NCBI GenBank assembly: GCA_963832725.1
Contig: CAWHVG010000005.1
Location: 2,976,001 to 3,040,000 of the forward strand
Direction: 5' to 3'
DNA from: JAEZBP01 sp963832725
Lineage (GTDB): Bacteria > Myxococcota_A > Polyangia > Polyangiales > Sandaracinaceae
Length of the DNA: 64,000 bases
The position numbers were made by a program, and so were the translations under genes. Every line of letters starts with the position of its first letter. The first letter of the stretch is position 1. Below are positions 28,589-38,413 of this stretch, piece after piece. The notes beneath the pieces are model-generated. The model had not been told where the DNA came from. It was given only the letters and a program-made list of their open reading frames with translations, and made no database searches.

Positions 28589-30394
28589 GTGTCCGACCGC
28601 TTCGACGTCGAGGGATCACCGCCCGAACGCCGCGCGCTCATCGCGCTGAGCGTGGCGCAGGGGGTTCTCTTCGCGGTCCTCGCCCTCGCCCGCTACGCGA
28701 CGTTCCACAACGAGACCTTCGATTCCGCGTTCTACTCGCGCATCGCCTGGGGACTGGTCCACGGCAATTTCTGGGAGCCGCTCGTCGACGCGCACATCTA
28801 CGGGCTCCACCTCTCGCCGGTGTTGGCGCCGCTCGGGCTCCTGGGGCTCGCGTTCGGCACGCCGACCGTGCTGATCCTGGCGCAGTCGGCGATGCTCGCC
28901 GCGGCCAGCTTCCCACTCGCCCGCATCGGCGCCCGCCACCTCGGTCCGGGCGGCGTGCTGGTGGGCGCGATCGCCTGGCTCTTCCATCCCAACCTCGGGC
29001 ACGTGGCGGCCTACGAGGTCCACCCCGGCTCGATGGCTGCGCTGCCGCTGGCCTGGATGGCGTGGGCGATCGACCGCGGGAGCGTGAAGGGCCTGGTCCT
29101 CGGCGCGCTCGGCGCGCTCGCTTGCCGGGAGGATCTCGCGCTGGTGACGGCGCTGGCGGCTCTTCTCTTCGCCTGGCAGCACCGTTCGAGCGCGCGGCGG
29201 GCCCTCGCGGTCGCCGGTATCAGCGTCGCCTACGCGCTCTTCTTCTTCCTCTTCCTGCACCCGCGCTACGCACCGGCGGAGGGATCGCTCCAGCTCCATT
29301 TCGGGCACTTCGGGGACTCGCCGGCCCAGGTGGTCGCGTACTTGATCACCCATCCGGGCGAGCTCGTCTCCCACCTCGCGACCCCATCGCGGCTGCTCTA
29401 CCTGCCCAAGATCCTGGCTCCTCTGGCGCTCTTGCCGCTGCTGCGCGCTCGCTGGCTGCTCCCGGCCGCCCCCGTCCTGGCGATCAACCTGATCAGCGAG
29501 TGGCCGACCACGACGGACCTCGACGTTCACTATCTCACGCCCGCTCTGCCCTTCTTGGTCGCCGGCGCGCTCGACGGGGCGGGACGACTGCCCGAGCGCT
29601 TCCGGATGCTCACTTCGAGCGCGATCGTCGTGTCGACCCTGGTCGCGCACATCGTCGCCGGAGGCACGCCGCTCTCGCTGGACTTCGACGGCGCCGCCTA
29701 CCGTCGCGACGCCAACTCCGACGCCGGCCGCGCCATCGTGGCGGCGATTGGAAAGGACGGGAGCGTGCAGGCGCCCGACCCGCTCCTGCCGCACCTGGCC
29801 GAGCGACTCGTGCTGCACCGGAGCGCGTCCCCCGAGACCGGCGCCGACTACCTCGTCCTCGACGTGGCGCACCGGCGGCATTTCGCGGCCGACGAGGATT
29901 TGCTCCGCACGGTCGAGGAGCCGAGGACCCGGGCCTGGATCGCCCGTGATGACCATCGACTGGTGCTGGCGGCGGGGGACTATGTCTTGCTGGAGCGTGG
30001 CGGCGATCCCCGCGAGGGAGCTGGCGCGCGGGCGATCGTCGGCCGGGCCGAGCCGGACCGCGGGCAGAGGATCGCCGCGTGCCTCGGCGTCGTGGGCGCC
30101 GAGCTGAACGGCCGCGAGCTCACGCTCGAGCTGGTCGCGCGAGGGCCCTGTCCAAGCGATTCGGCCCTTCGCATCGGCATCGGCCGGCGCCCGCGGCGGG
30201 TCGACCTCCTCTTCGCCGGGCTGCTCAGCCCGGGGCATTTGCGTGAGGGCGACCACCTGCTCTCCCGACACCGGCTGAGCGCGCGCGAGGTGGAGGCGAT
30301 CCATCGAGATGGGCTGCGCGTCGGCGCGCTCCGCTCGAGCGGCGCCAGGCCGGAGCACGCGGATCCGGTCGCCGTCGACGTCCCGCTGCGTTGA
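28589..30394 (+). CDS. DUF2079-type polytopic membrane protein
   Basis: 601 residues. About ten hydrophobic segments in the first ~370 residues carry DUF2079 marks (FDSAFYSRIAWGLVHG near the N-terminus, then a DAHIYGLHLSP segment and the acidic CREDLALV). A soluble C-terminal part of ~230 residues follows. These proteins resemble GT-C-type glycosyltransferases, but the activity is unproven. GTG 28589 is the start. It is monocistronic, with 13 bp to the end of the converging aguB. Confidence 0.78.
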   Translation: MSDRFDVEGSPPERRALIALSVAQGVLFAVLALARYATFHNETFDSAFYSRIAWGLVHGNFWEPLVDAHIYGLHLSPVLAPLGLLGLAFGTPTVLILAQSAMLAAASFPLARIGARHLGPGGVLVGAIAWLFHPNLGHVAAYEVHPGSMAALPLAWMAWAIDRGSVKGLVLGALGALACREDLALVTALAALLFAWQHRSSARRALAVAGISVAYALFFFLFLHPRYAPAEGSLQLHFGHFGDSPAQVVAYLITHPGELVSHLATPSRLLYLPKILAPLALLPLLRARWLLPAAPVLAINLISEWPTTTDLDVHYLTPALPFLVAGALDGAGRLPERFRMLTSSAIVVSTLVAHIVAGGTPLSLDFDGAAYRRDANSDAGRAIVAAIGKDGSVQAPDPLLPHLAERLVLHRSASPETGADYLVLDVAHRRHFAADEDLLRTVEEPRTRAWIARDDHRLVLAAGDYVLLERGGDPREGAGARAIVGRAEPDRGQRIAACLGVVGAELNGRELTLELVARGPCPSDSALRIGIGRRPRRVDLLFAGLLSPGHLREGDHLLSRHRLSAREVEAIHRDGLRVGALRSSGARPEHADPVAVDVPLR

Positions 30395-30407
30395 CTCGAG
30401 CGCGGAG

Positions 30408-31277
30408 TCAGTACTGACCGTCGGCGCCGAGCAGGACGTCGTAGAGATCGGGCCGGCGGTCGCGGAAGAAGCCCCAGCTGGCGCGGCGGCGGGCGAGCGC
30501 TTTGCGGTCGAACGTGTGCACCAGGATGCCCGCGTCCTCGCGGCCGAGCTCCTCCAGCTTGTCGCCTCGCGGGTCGGCGATGAACGAGCTGCCGTAGAAG
30601 ACCTGCCCACCCTCGTCGCCGATGCGGTTGGCGGCGGCCACGGGGATCGAGTTCGCGACGGCGTGGCCGATCATCACCCGCTGCCAGGGATCCTTGGTGT
30701 CCTCCCCGCTCTTGGGCTCGCCGCCGATGGCCGTCGGGTACATCAAGACCTCGGCGCCCATCAGCGCCATCGCCCGCGCGCACTCCGGGAACCACTGATC
30801 CCAACAGATGCCGACGCCGATCTTGCCGTGCTTGGTGCTCCAGACCCGGAAACCGGTGTCGCCGGGGCGGAAGTAGTACTTCTCCTCGTAGCCGGGGCCG
30901 TCGGGGATGTGCGACTTGCGGTAGACGCCGAGCAGCTCACCGTCGGCGTCGATCATCGCCAGGCTGTTGTAGTAGGCCTGCCCCGCCTTCTCGAACCACG
31001 AGTAGGGCAGGACCACGCCGAGCTCCTTCGCCAGCTCGCACATCCGTTTCAGCGTGGGGTTGCCTTCGAGCGGGCGGGCCCAGTCGAAGAAGTCTTCGTC
31101 TTCGACGCGCGGGAAGTAGGGACCCTCGAAGAGCTCCGGCGCGAGGATCACCTGCGCGCCCTTCTCCGCCGCCTCGCGGATGTGCCCGACCACCCGCGCG
31201 ACGTTGAGCTCGCGCGCCTGATCGAGGCCGCACTGGATCACCGCGAGGGAGAGGCGGTTCGGATCGGTCTTCTTCAT
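30408..31277 (-). CDS. aguB: N-carbamoylputrescine amidase
   Basis: A 289-residue nitrilase-superfamily enzyme hydrolysing N-carbamoylputrescine to putrescine, CO2 and NH3. The catalytic triad is visible: E48 (APELFEG), K121 (YRKSHIP) and C158 (GICWDQW). The substrate-specific EEKYYFRPGDTGF and WGFFRDRRPDLY segments are typical of AguB. It starts 7 bp after the aguA stop, so the two form a polyamine-synthesis operon from agmatine. Confidence 0.95.
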   Translation of the reverse strand: MKKTDPNRLSLAVIQCGLDQARELNVARVVGHIREAAEKGAQVILAPELFEGPYFPRVEDEDFFDWARPLEGNPTLKRMCELAKELGVVLPYSWFEKAGQAYYNSLAMIDADGELLGVYRKSHIPDGPGYEEKYYFRPGDTGFRVWSTKHGKIGVGICWDQWFPECARAMALMGAEVLMYPTAIGGEPKSGEDTKDPWQRVMIGHAVANSIPVAAANRIGDEGGQVFYGSSFIADPRGDKLEELGREDAGILVHTFDRKALARRRASWGFFRDRRPDLYDVLLGADGQY

Positions 31278-31284
31278 GGTGCCC

Positions 31285-32347
31285 TCAATGCTCCGCGCCC
31301 GCGGGCTGCTGCTGGGTGATGCAATGGAAGGCGCCGCCTCCCGCGAGGATGGCCGATGCGCTCGCTCCGATCACTCGCCGGCCCGGGAAGAGCGGCGCCA
31401 GCGCCTCCACCGCCTCGTCGTCCCACGGCGTGCCGTACGTCGGCACCACCACGGTCGTGTTCGCCACGTAGAAGTTCACGTAGCTCGCCGGTCGGATCAG
31501 CCGCTCGTCGTCGACCACCCGACCGGGAGAGGGGATGAGCTCCACTTGCAGGCGCCGGCCCTTCGCGTCCTTCATCGCCGCGAGATCCCGGGCGATGGCC
31601 TCGAGCACCTCGGCGTTCGGGTCGTCGTCGCCGGAGGGGCGCCATGCAGACGACGCGTCCCGGCTCCACGAAGCGGGCGATGGTGTCGACGTGCCCGTCC
31701 GTGTGGTCGTGGAGCAGGCCCTCGTCGAGCCAGAGGACGTGCTCGCCGCCGAGCGCGTCGGCGAGGTTGGCTTCGAGCCGTTCCCGCTCCATGCCGGGGT
31801 TCCGGTTCGGGTTGAGCAGGCACTGCTTCGTGGTCAGGAGCGAGCCCTCTCCGTCGACCTCGACCGCGCCGCCCTCGAGCACCATCCCGAACGCGTAGAG
31901 CTCACCGCCGGCCAGCTCGCCGACGCGGCCGGCCACCAGGTCGTCGCCGTCGAGGATGTACTTGTGGCCCCAGCCGTTGAACGCGAAGCAGACCGGCGCG
32001 ACGTCGCCCTCGTCGTTCTTGACGAAGATCGGCGCGATGTCGCGCATCCAGATGTCGCCGAAGGGCATGCGGTGGAAGACCGCTCCGAGCCCCTCGAGCC
32101 GCTCGCGCGCCTCCACCTCGCGGATGCCGCTCGGCACCAGGACGTGGAGCGTCTCGCCGCGCGGGTTGCCGTTCTCATCGACGTCGGCGATGGCCCGGCA
32201 GAGCTCCACGTGCTCGCGCTGGGCCTCGGGGAGCACCTCCGCCCAGAGCTCGTCGTGGCTGGGCCAGGCGAGCCACACGGCCTCGTGCGGCTCCCACTCG
32301 GCCGGCTGGCGATAGCCCGCGGCCCGCGGCGTCCTCGGTCGTTCCAT
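31285..32347 (-). CDS. aguA: Agmatine deiminase (frame break near 31636)
   Basis: About 353 residues. A guanidino-group-modifying enzyme converting agmatine to N-carbamoylputrescine. N-terminal PAEWEPHEAVWLAWP, the active-site WMRDIAPIF, EGGAVEVDGEG and HTDGHVD (catalytic Asp/His), and the C-terminal Cys in GGGAFHCITQQQP are all present. The coding strand has four C where three keep the frame (31636-31639). With three the protein reads CMAPSGDDDPNAEVLEAI without a break. Catalytic residues lie on both sides of the break, so a sequence error is likelier than a pseudogene. Confidence 0.92.
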
Positions 32348-32456
32348 GAGCGCGAGAAGATAGGACGCGTCGCGCGCCACGCCAGCGCTCGCCTCGCCTC
32401 GTGGCTCGGCCCGAGCTCCGTTCCGGGTTTTCGTGCAAGTCGCACGCAACCTGCGC

Positions 32457-32485
32457 TTCGTTCGGGCCTCGGGGTACCGAACGAA
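32457..32485. repeat. 9-bp perfect inverted repeat upstream of aguA
   Basis: TTCGTTCGG (32457-32465) and CCGAACGAA (32477-32485) with an 11-nt loop, in the 206 bp between the IgGFc-type gene and aguA (same strand). It could be a terminator of the upstream gene (no T-tract) or an operator for aguAB. Confidence 0.45.
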
Positions 32486-32553
32486 CGCCGGAAGTCCCCG
32501 TGCCCGCCTCGCCACAACCCCCGGAGCGGACTTCGGGCCTTCGGTACGAGCGC

Positions 32554-33900
32554 TCAGATCAGCGGGTTGATCCGCTCCAGGTCGGAGCCGCCGACGTAGC
32601 CGTAGGAGCCGACGCTGTAGTAGCCGTAGATGATGATCCCGACCGGCATGGAGCCGTCCACCGTGTGGGCGCCCGGATCGACCGGGCAGGTGATGGCGTT
32701 GTAGGTGACGCCGTCGATGTCGCCGGCCATCTCGTAGTTGCAGAGCGGATCGAGCTCGTCGGCGTTGATGTTGCGGCCGTCGAGCAGGACCGAGGTCCCA
32801 ATCGGCGCGCTCACCACGACGTAGTTGGCGCTGAAGGTGCTCGGCGTGGGGAAGACGTAGCTGTCGCGGTACTGCTGGTAGGGCGGGTAGAGGACCATCG
32901 AGGGATCGCCGCCGTTGCCGGGTCGCGGATTGTCGACCCAGCCCTGGCTGACCATGATCTGCTCGATGCTCACCGGCTGGTCTGCGCGCAGGATGAAGCT
33001 CTCCTGCGCATAGAACTCGCGCCACTGGCCCGGCTGGAGCGTGAAGCTGGCGTCGGGGCCGGCGAGGTTGGTGGTGATGGTGGTCGGGTTGCGGTCGGCC
33101 CTCACGCGATAGATGTCCGGCTCCGGCCAGGAGGTGCCGCGCTGCGGGCTGCGGGTGATCACGAAGTCCTTGCCCCACGCGGTGGTCGGGAAGACCTGCT
33201 CCTCGAGGTGCTCGGTGCAGCACCAGTCGCCGGGCATGCCGCTCGGCGGCACGGGGACGCCGTCGGTCGAGGCCGGCGCGATCCCGCGCTCGCCGCCGCT
33301 GAACACCGCCACCGGGCCGCCGGTCGAGCGGACCACGGTGCCGGTCATGTCCCCCGGGACGCCGGTGCTCTCCAGGTTCAGGACGTCGTAGGGGCCGAGG
33401 TCCATCTCGATGGTGTCGCCCGCGTTGGCCGGTCCGATGCCGAGGCCGTGGGTGTCGCCGACGATGGGGCCGCCGAGCGTGACGGTGACGTGGGTGCTGT
33501 CCTCGACGCCGACGATGGTCACGTAGGAGTGGTCGGGGATGCCGTCGATGTTGCCGAAGGGCTCGACGGGGTTGGCGGTGGGCCAGGCGAGCACCCGGTA
33601 CTCGGTGTCGAGGCCGCTCGACGAGATGAGCAGTGACGCGTCGTTGGAGAACGACTGGATGATCGGATTGAACTGGTAGGCGACCACCGGGTAGTTGGTG
33701 GTGATGTGATAGGCGTGGCTGCTCAGCCAGGTGCCGCGCGAGTCGGGGTTCTGGGTGAGCAGCCCGTCCAACTCGCGCTGATCGAGGTCGATCTCCAGCA
33801 CGCCATGCGGATCGACCACACCCTGGTAGACCTGCCGCTCGGAGACCGGCGCGCCGGGGTCCGAGTCGTTGACGAAGACGCGCACCTGCGCCGCCACCAT
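32554..33900 (-). CDS. IgGFc-binding-type domain protein, apparently missing its N-terminus
   Basis: 448 residues from ATG 33900. The body matches the IgGFc-binding N-terminal domain family common on myxobacterial surfaces (MVAAQVRVFVNDSDPG near the N-terminus; later GTWLSSHAYHITTNYPV and TEYRVLAWP segments; Gly/Pro/Tyr-rich end). Family members usually begin with a signal peptide, a Cys-rich segment and a first beta-subdomain. Here none of the three upstream frames encodes these, and the similarity stops abruptly around 33915. It may therefore be a 5'-truncated remnant, or translated as a cytoplasmic fragment. The similarity is from memory of the family, not a search. Confidence 0.6.
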   Translation of the reverse strand: MVAAQVRVFVNDSDPGAPVSERQVYQGVVDPHGVLEIDLDQRELDGLLTQNPDSRGTWLSSHAYHITTNYPVVAYQFNPIIQSFSNDASLLISSSGLDTEYRVLAWPTANPVEPFGNIDGIPDHSYVTIVGVEDSTHVTVTLGGPIVGDTHGLGIGPANAGDTIEMDLGPYDVLNLESTGVPGDMTGTVVRSTGGPVAVFSGGERGIAPASTDGVPVPPSGMPGDWCCTEHLEEQVFPTTAWGKDFVITRSPQRGTSWPEPDIYRVRADRNPTTITTNLAGPDASFTLQPGQWREFYAQESFILRADQPVSIEQIMVSQGWVDNPRPGNGGDPSMVLYPPYQQYRDSYVFPTPSTFSANYVVVSAPIGTSVLLDGRNINADELDPLCNYEMAGDIDGVTYNAITCPVDPGAHTVDGSMPVGIIIYGYYSVGSYGYVGGSDLERINPLI

Positions 33901-34124
33901 GGACGGGTCCGCAAGGAGCGCGGCGCGGCGGCGACGGGGCGAGGCTGCTCGGTCGCATGGACCGCTGCTCCGGCAGCGCGTCGGCGGCGAGTCGAGGTGA
34001 CGATGGCTGTCGCCGTGTCGCGTCGGCCGGAGTGCTGCCGTCGACTCGACTCCGGGTGGCCCTCGCGTCGAGTCGCGCGGGGCGGCAGGAGTGTCGACGA
34101 GTGAGATGGCTTCCGCGTGGCCGC

Positions 34125-35441
34125 TCACCAAGCGTAGACCGCGTCCTCGCCGTGCTCTTCCACCAGCGCGTCCACGTGGGCGACCAGTTGTTGACGTCGA
34201 GTCTCGAGGTTGCGCAGCTGGCGGGCGCTCAGGGTGGGCGCGAGCGGATCGGCGGCCAGGCGTGCGGCGAAGGCCTCCACGTCGAAGCGGCGCACGGCGT
34301 CGATGGTACTGCGGCGGAAACGCTGGACCTGCTCGAGGCGGCGGTCCATCAGCCCGATGCGCGGGGCGCGCAAGGTGAAGCTGGCGGCGTTGTCGAGGAG
34401 CATCAGCGGCCCGTCCCGGCCGACGGTGCGCACGTTGGTGTTGTGAGTGCCCCAGCGGTCGAGGTTCTGCGCGAGGTAGTCGAACACGACGAGGTCCGAG
34501 AGCTCGGCCGGTCGCTCGGGCTGCGCGGGGCTGGCGACGTCGTCGATCGGCGTCGGGTGGGCTCGCTGGCGGGCCAGCGCTCGCCGGTAGAGCCCGGGTC
34601 GCTGGAAAGGAGACACGGCGGGGGCGTCCTCGTCGATGCGGAGCCAGCTCTCCCAGCCGGCCGGGAGCGCGAGGGGCGTGGGCCGAGCGCGCACCCAGGC
34701 CACGAAGGCGCCGCGCACGCTTCCGTCCTCGCCGCGGACAATCTCGCTCACCCGCCGATCGTGACCGGCCGCGGCGCGGAGGTCGCTCCACGCGATGCTG
34801 CGGCCCACCACCGGCGCTGCGCGTCCGAGCCCCAGCGCGCGATCGAGATGATAGGCGGCGATCTCCGCGTACCACTGCGTCCCGTTGAAGGTCTGCTCCG
34901 GCTTGAAGTAGCCGCGGGTGCCGTCGGCGAGGGTCACCACGAACGCCAGGCTCCGCCCGCCGCGGCCGTGGTCGACGGTCTCGATCGCCTCCGACCCGAG
35001 GGCGCGGCGCACGGGCGCGTCGGGCTCGCCGAAGAACGCATCGCCTCGGTGTGCGGGCACGGCGGTGTCGTCTTCCGAGCCGCTCGGCGCCGCGCTCTCT
35101 TCGCGAGCGACCGCCGTCGGCTCGTCGGGCGCGGACGAGCCGGCCTCCGTCGCGGGCTGGCGAGCGGCTACCCGCACGTCGAGCTGTCGCCCCTCTTCGA
35201 TGTGTCGTGTGAGCGCCGCGGTATCGGACTCGTTCGACGCGACCGCGTCGCGTTGGGGTGGTGGGAGGTCGTTCGCGTCTCGCTTTCGCTCGTCGCGCGA
35301 GGCGGCCGCGCCGCGGTCCGAGGAGGGCTCGCTCGGACGCGCCGATGAGGAAGCGGGCTGCGCCCAATCCGCGTCGTGCCCGTGCGCGCACGAACAGGCC
35401 GCCAGGGCCGTCGCCAAGAGTACCGTCGTCGTCATCCTCAT
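34125..35441 (-). CDS. FAM20-like (secretory-pathway kinase-type) lipoprotein kinase
   Basis: 438 residues. The signal peptide with lipobox (LAAC, then SCAH) precedes ~130 residues of low-complexity Ser/Ala/Asp-rich linker and a C-terminal kinase-like domain. It carries K180 (RGYFKPEQTF) and E193 (WYAEIAAY) as probable ATP-binding pair, the catalytic-loop-like NLDRWGTHN (D328), and the metal-binding-like LLDNAASF (D350). This order fits FAM20/Four-jointed kinases. It would act outside the cytoplasm on the outer or inner membrane surface; the substrate may be protein or sugar. ATG 35441 is supported by an upstream GGAGGGAG. DNG is DNA here. Confidence 0.7.
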   Translation of the reverse strand: MRMTTTVLLATALAACSCAHGHDADWAQPASSSARPSEPSSDRGAAASRDERKRDANDLPPPQRDAVASNESDTAALTRHIEEGRQLDVRVAARQPATEAGSSAPDEPTAVAREESAAPSGSEDDTAVPAHRGDAFFGEPDAPVRRALGSEAIETVDHGRGGRSLAFVVTLADGTRGYFKPEQTFNGTQWYAEIAAYHLDRALGLGRAAPVVGRSIAWSDLRAAAGHDRRVSEIVRGEDGSVRGAFVAWVRARPTPLALPAGWESWLRIDEDAPAVSPFQRPGLYRRALARQRAHPTPIDDVASPAQPERPAELSDLVVFDYLAQNLDRWGTHNTNVRTVGRDGPLMLLDNAASFTLRAPRIGLMDRRLEQVQRFRRSTIDAVRRFDVEAFAARLAADPLAPTLSARQLRNLETRRQQLVAHVDALVEEHGEDAVYAW

Positions 35442-35660
35442 CGCCGCTCCCTCCATCGCCACGGCGCTCATTGCAGCGGCCGGGCCAGCCGGCTTGCGGC
35501 GCGCACGGCGAGGCTCGGGCGGATGCGGCGTGTCGGCGAGGCCGCGACCGCGTATGCGAGGAGACGCGGCGCCGTGTCCGTTCGGCCTCGTGAAGCCGGC
35601 AATGCGCCTCTTCGCTCCCGCTTTCGGAGGGCGGCCTGCCGGTTGCACGAGGTGCCCTCC

Positions 35661-36831
35661 GTGGACGGTCATCGAACATCGCTCTCGGTCGGAGTCGCGG
35701 CGCTTCTCGCGTGCTCGCTGTTCTGCGCTCCGGCGGGTGCGCAGGAGCGGGCTCGACCCGAAGGACCGGTCGACGACACCTGGTCCGAGCCGAACCCCGG
35801 CGTGCGCTACCTGCGCCGCACCATCGATTCGCCGGCGGTGTCCGTCCACGCCTTGGTGGTCGATCTCGCTCGGCCGGGCGTGCGGGTGGTGGCGACGCCG
35901 CATGACGAGCGCTGGGGAACGGTGACCGACTTCGCGCACGCGCAGCGGGCGGCGGCGGCGGTGAACGGTGGCTTCTGGGGCACCTGGCAGCGCCCGACCG
36001 GCATCACGGCCGGCGGCGGGACCCTCTGGGAGGGCGCCGAGCCCGATCCCGAGTTCGGTCACTTCGGCATCGAGCGCGGCGGGCGGGCGGTCGTCTACGG
36101 ACCGGGCGAAGGTGAGGATCCGCGCGCGCTGGCCCGCCTGAGCGAGTCGGTCAGCGGCCGCCCGATGCTCGTGCGTGACGGGGAGGTAGCGGGCGAGGAG
36201 CTCGACGCGTTCGCGACGTCCAACCAGCGTCAGCCTCGAACGGCGGCGGGCGTCTCGCGGGACGGGCGGACACTCATCCTCGCCGTCGTCGACGGCCGCC
36301 AGAGTCACAGCCACGGGCTGACGCTCTACCAGCTCGCGCGCTTGATGATCGAGCTCGGGGCGGCGCGCGCAATCAACCTCGACGGCGGTGGCTCCAGCGC
36401 GATGTTCGTCGAGCGCGCCGGCGGCGTGGTCAGCTCGCCGAGCCGTGGCCGGTGGGTCCGCGCGCTCGGTCTGGACGTGACCGATACGCGGCGAGTCCGC
36501 ACGCGAGCGGGCGTCGAGCAGCGCTACGTGCGCGGGGTCGAGCGCGAGGTGATGAACCAGATCGCGGTGCTCGCGCCGCCACCGGCCGAGGTGGCCGTGG
36601 AGGCGCACAGCGCACTCGGCGACGGGCTCGGGCCGGTGGGCGCGCGCCACGCCGCGCTCTTCGTCCCCGCCGGGCGCGCGCCCCTTCGCTTGGGTCGTGT
36701 CCGAGGAGATCCTCGTGCCCGCTGCGGCGGTCGCCGTGCCGGCGTTCGCGCTCTTGGTGCCGCTCTGGCTCTGGCGGCGGCGCGCTCGCCGCGCGTCTTC
36801 TTCTCGGCGTGCTCACGTGGCTGCCTCTTGA
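35661..36831 (+). CDS. Secreted phosphodiester glycosidase (NAGPA-type), frame break near 36681
   Basis: About 389 residues. The signal peptide (ends ...APAGAQ) precedes a domain typical of N-acetylglucosamine-1-phosphodiester alpha-N-acetylglucosaminidase relatives: AVNGGFWG, RTAAGVSRDGRTLILAVVDGRQ and the signature NLDGGGSSAMF. An extra C in CCCC (36681-36684) breaks the frame. Repaired, it continues to a C-terminal hydrophobic helix (ILVPAAAVAVPAFALLVPLW) followed by Arg residues, so the enzyme is probably anchored to the inner membrane facing out. GTG 35661 has GAGG 8 bp upstream. Divergent from the FAM20-like kinase gene. Confidence 0.82.
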
Positions 36832-36971
36832 GACGGACGTGCGACGCGGCCGAGCGCTCATCGAGCTACCGCCCACGTCTTGTCTCGCGTTCGCCTTCAG
36901 TCTGTCGCCGGTGCCGGTAGCTGCGTCGAGAACGGTGCTTCCTCGCGGCGAGCGTCGTGACGCGTCGTCGT

Positions 36972-38244
36972 TCAGTCGACGATGCGGACGGCGGGGCCGA
37001 GGTCGTGCTCGATCCGCGGTCGCCGCTCTTCGCGCACGGCGTCGGGCTCGTCGCGGAGCGGGGCTACGTGGATGTCGAGGTCCTGCTCGAATCCGCCGCG
37101 CGACGCGCAGGAAGTTGTTGTGGGTCCACAGCGGGACGGCCTCGAGCTCGTCGATGTGGATGCAATCGTCCTCGAGGCGAACGCGGGCGCGCAGCCAGGC
37201 TCCGTCGCGGGTCGTGGGCAGCACGACGGCGGGGTGGGCGTCGTCGGGCATGCGGTGGCCGATGCGGTAGCGCATCCCTTGGTTCGAGACGAGGTTGCCG
37301 AGCGAGTAGGCACAGACGGCGTCGCCGCGGGGCGACTCGAGGCGCTCCACTCGCTGCAAGATGTGGGGGCCCGTGCCGAGGATCAGGTCGGCGCCCTGCT
37401 CCACGAAGAAGCGCGCGAGAGCCCGCTGCGGCGCGAAGGGGTGCGCGGCGAAGTCGTAGCTCCAGTGCACCGAGACCACGACCACGTCGGCGGCGGCCCG
37501 CGCGGCGGCCAATGCGGCGCTGGCCCGCGCCCGGTCGATGCGGGACACGAAGGCCTCGTGGCGTTGCACGATCGGCCCGCGGTTCATCCGTTCGGTGAAC
37601 GCGACGAACGCGACGCGGACGCCGCCGCGCTCGATCACGATCGGTCCGGGCGCCTCCTCTTCGGTCGCGGCCGCACCGACCGTCCGCACGCCGGCGTCGG
37701 CCAGCGCGCGCAGCGTGTCCTCCATCCCCCGCGCGGTCTGGTCGTAGGCGTGGTTGTTGGCCACCGACGCGACGTCCACGCCGACGGCGGCCAGCGCCGG
37801 CGCGACCGCGGCGGGTGCGCCGAGGATCGGCGGATCGCCCGTCCGCGGCGGGACGCGCATGGCGAGCGGCGTCTCCAGGTTCACGAACGCGATCTCGTCG
37901 TCGGAGATGACCTCGCGCAGCGGGCCGAGCACGTGCGCGAAGCCGTCGTCGTGCTCGTTCGCTGCGCGGATCACCTTTAGGTGGACGAGCACGTCTCCGC
38001 CCGCGCCGATGGTGACCTCGCGCGGGGGAGGCGGCGTGCGCTCGGCCGGGGCCGTGGGCGCTTCGATCTGCGCAGCCTCTGCGCTCGTGCGGGTCGGTCG
38101 CTCCGGCGTGACGCGGGGCGCGCTCGGACGCGTGCCGCCGGCAAGCGACGTGCTCGGTCGTGGGCTCGCGCAGCTCGCGAGGAGCGCTGCCAGGGCGAGC
38201 AGCCCGATTCGGGATCGCGTCGGTCGTGATGTGCGAGGGCGCAT
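36972..38244 (-). CDS. CapA-type metallophosphatase-fold lipoprotein (frame break near 37089)
   Basis: About 423 residues. The signal peptide has a lipobox (LLASC), followed by a Pro/Thr/Arg-rich linker and a CapA/PgsA (poly-gamma-glutamate capsule synthesis-type) domain: GGDVLVH, FVNLETPLA, VANNHAYDQ, VSVHWSYDFAAHP and LGTGPHILQ. These contain the Asp/Glu/Asn/His metal ligands of calcineurin-like phosphoesterases. GATTC at 37089-37093 breaks the frame; reading GATC gives VARRIEQDLDIHVAPLRDEP and a stop at 36972. CapA domains occur in many non-capsule contexts, so the substrate is unknown. The converging neighbour is the NAGPA-type gene. Confidence 0.8.
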
Positions 38245-38413
38245 CGCAGCGGAGCCGGGCGGCGTGCTCGGCCGGGCGTTCCCGTAAATCGTGAGGAGCG
38301 CGAGGAGACGGATTCCGGAACGCTCCGGGCGCCTCGTTCGACGTCGGACGGTCTCGGCCTCGCGCGCCGGAGCCGCGTTCGCACGCTCCGGACGGCGCCC
38401 GCTCATGGGGAGC

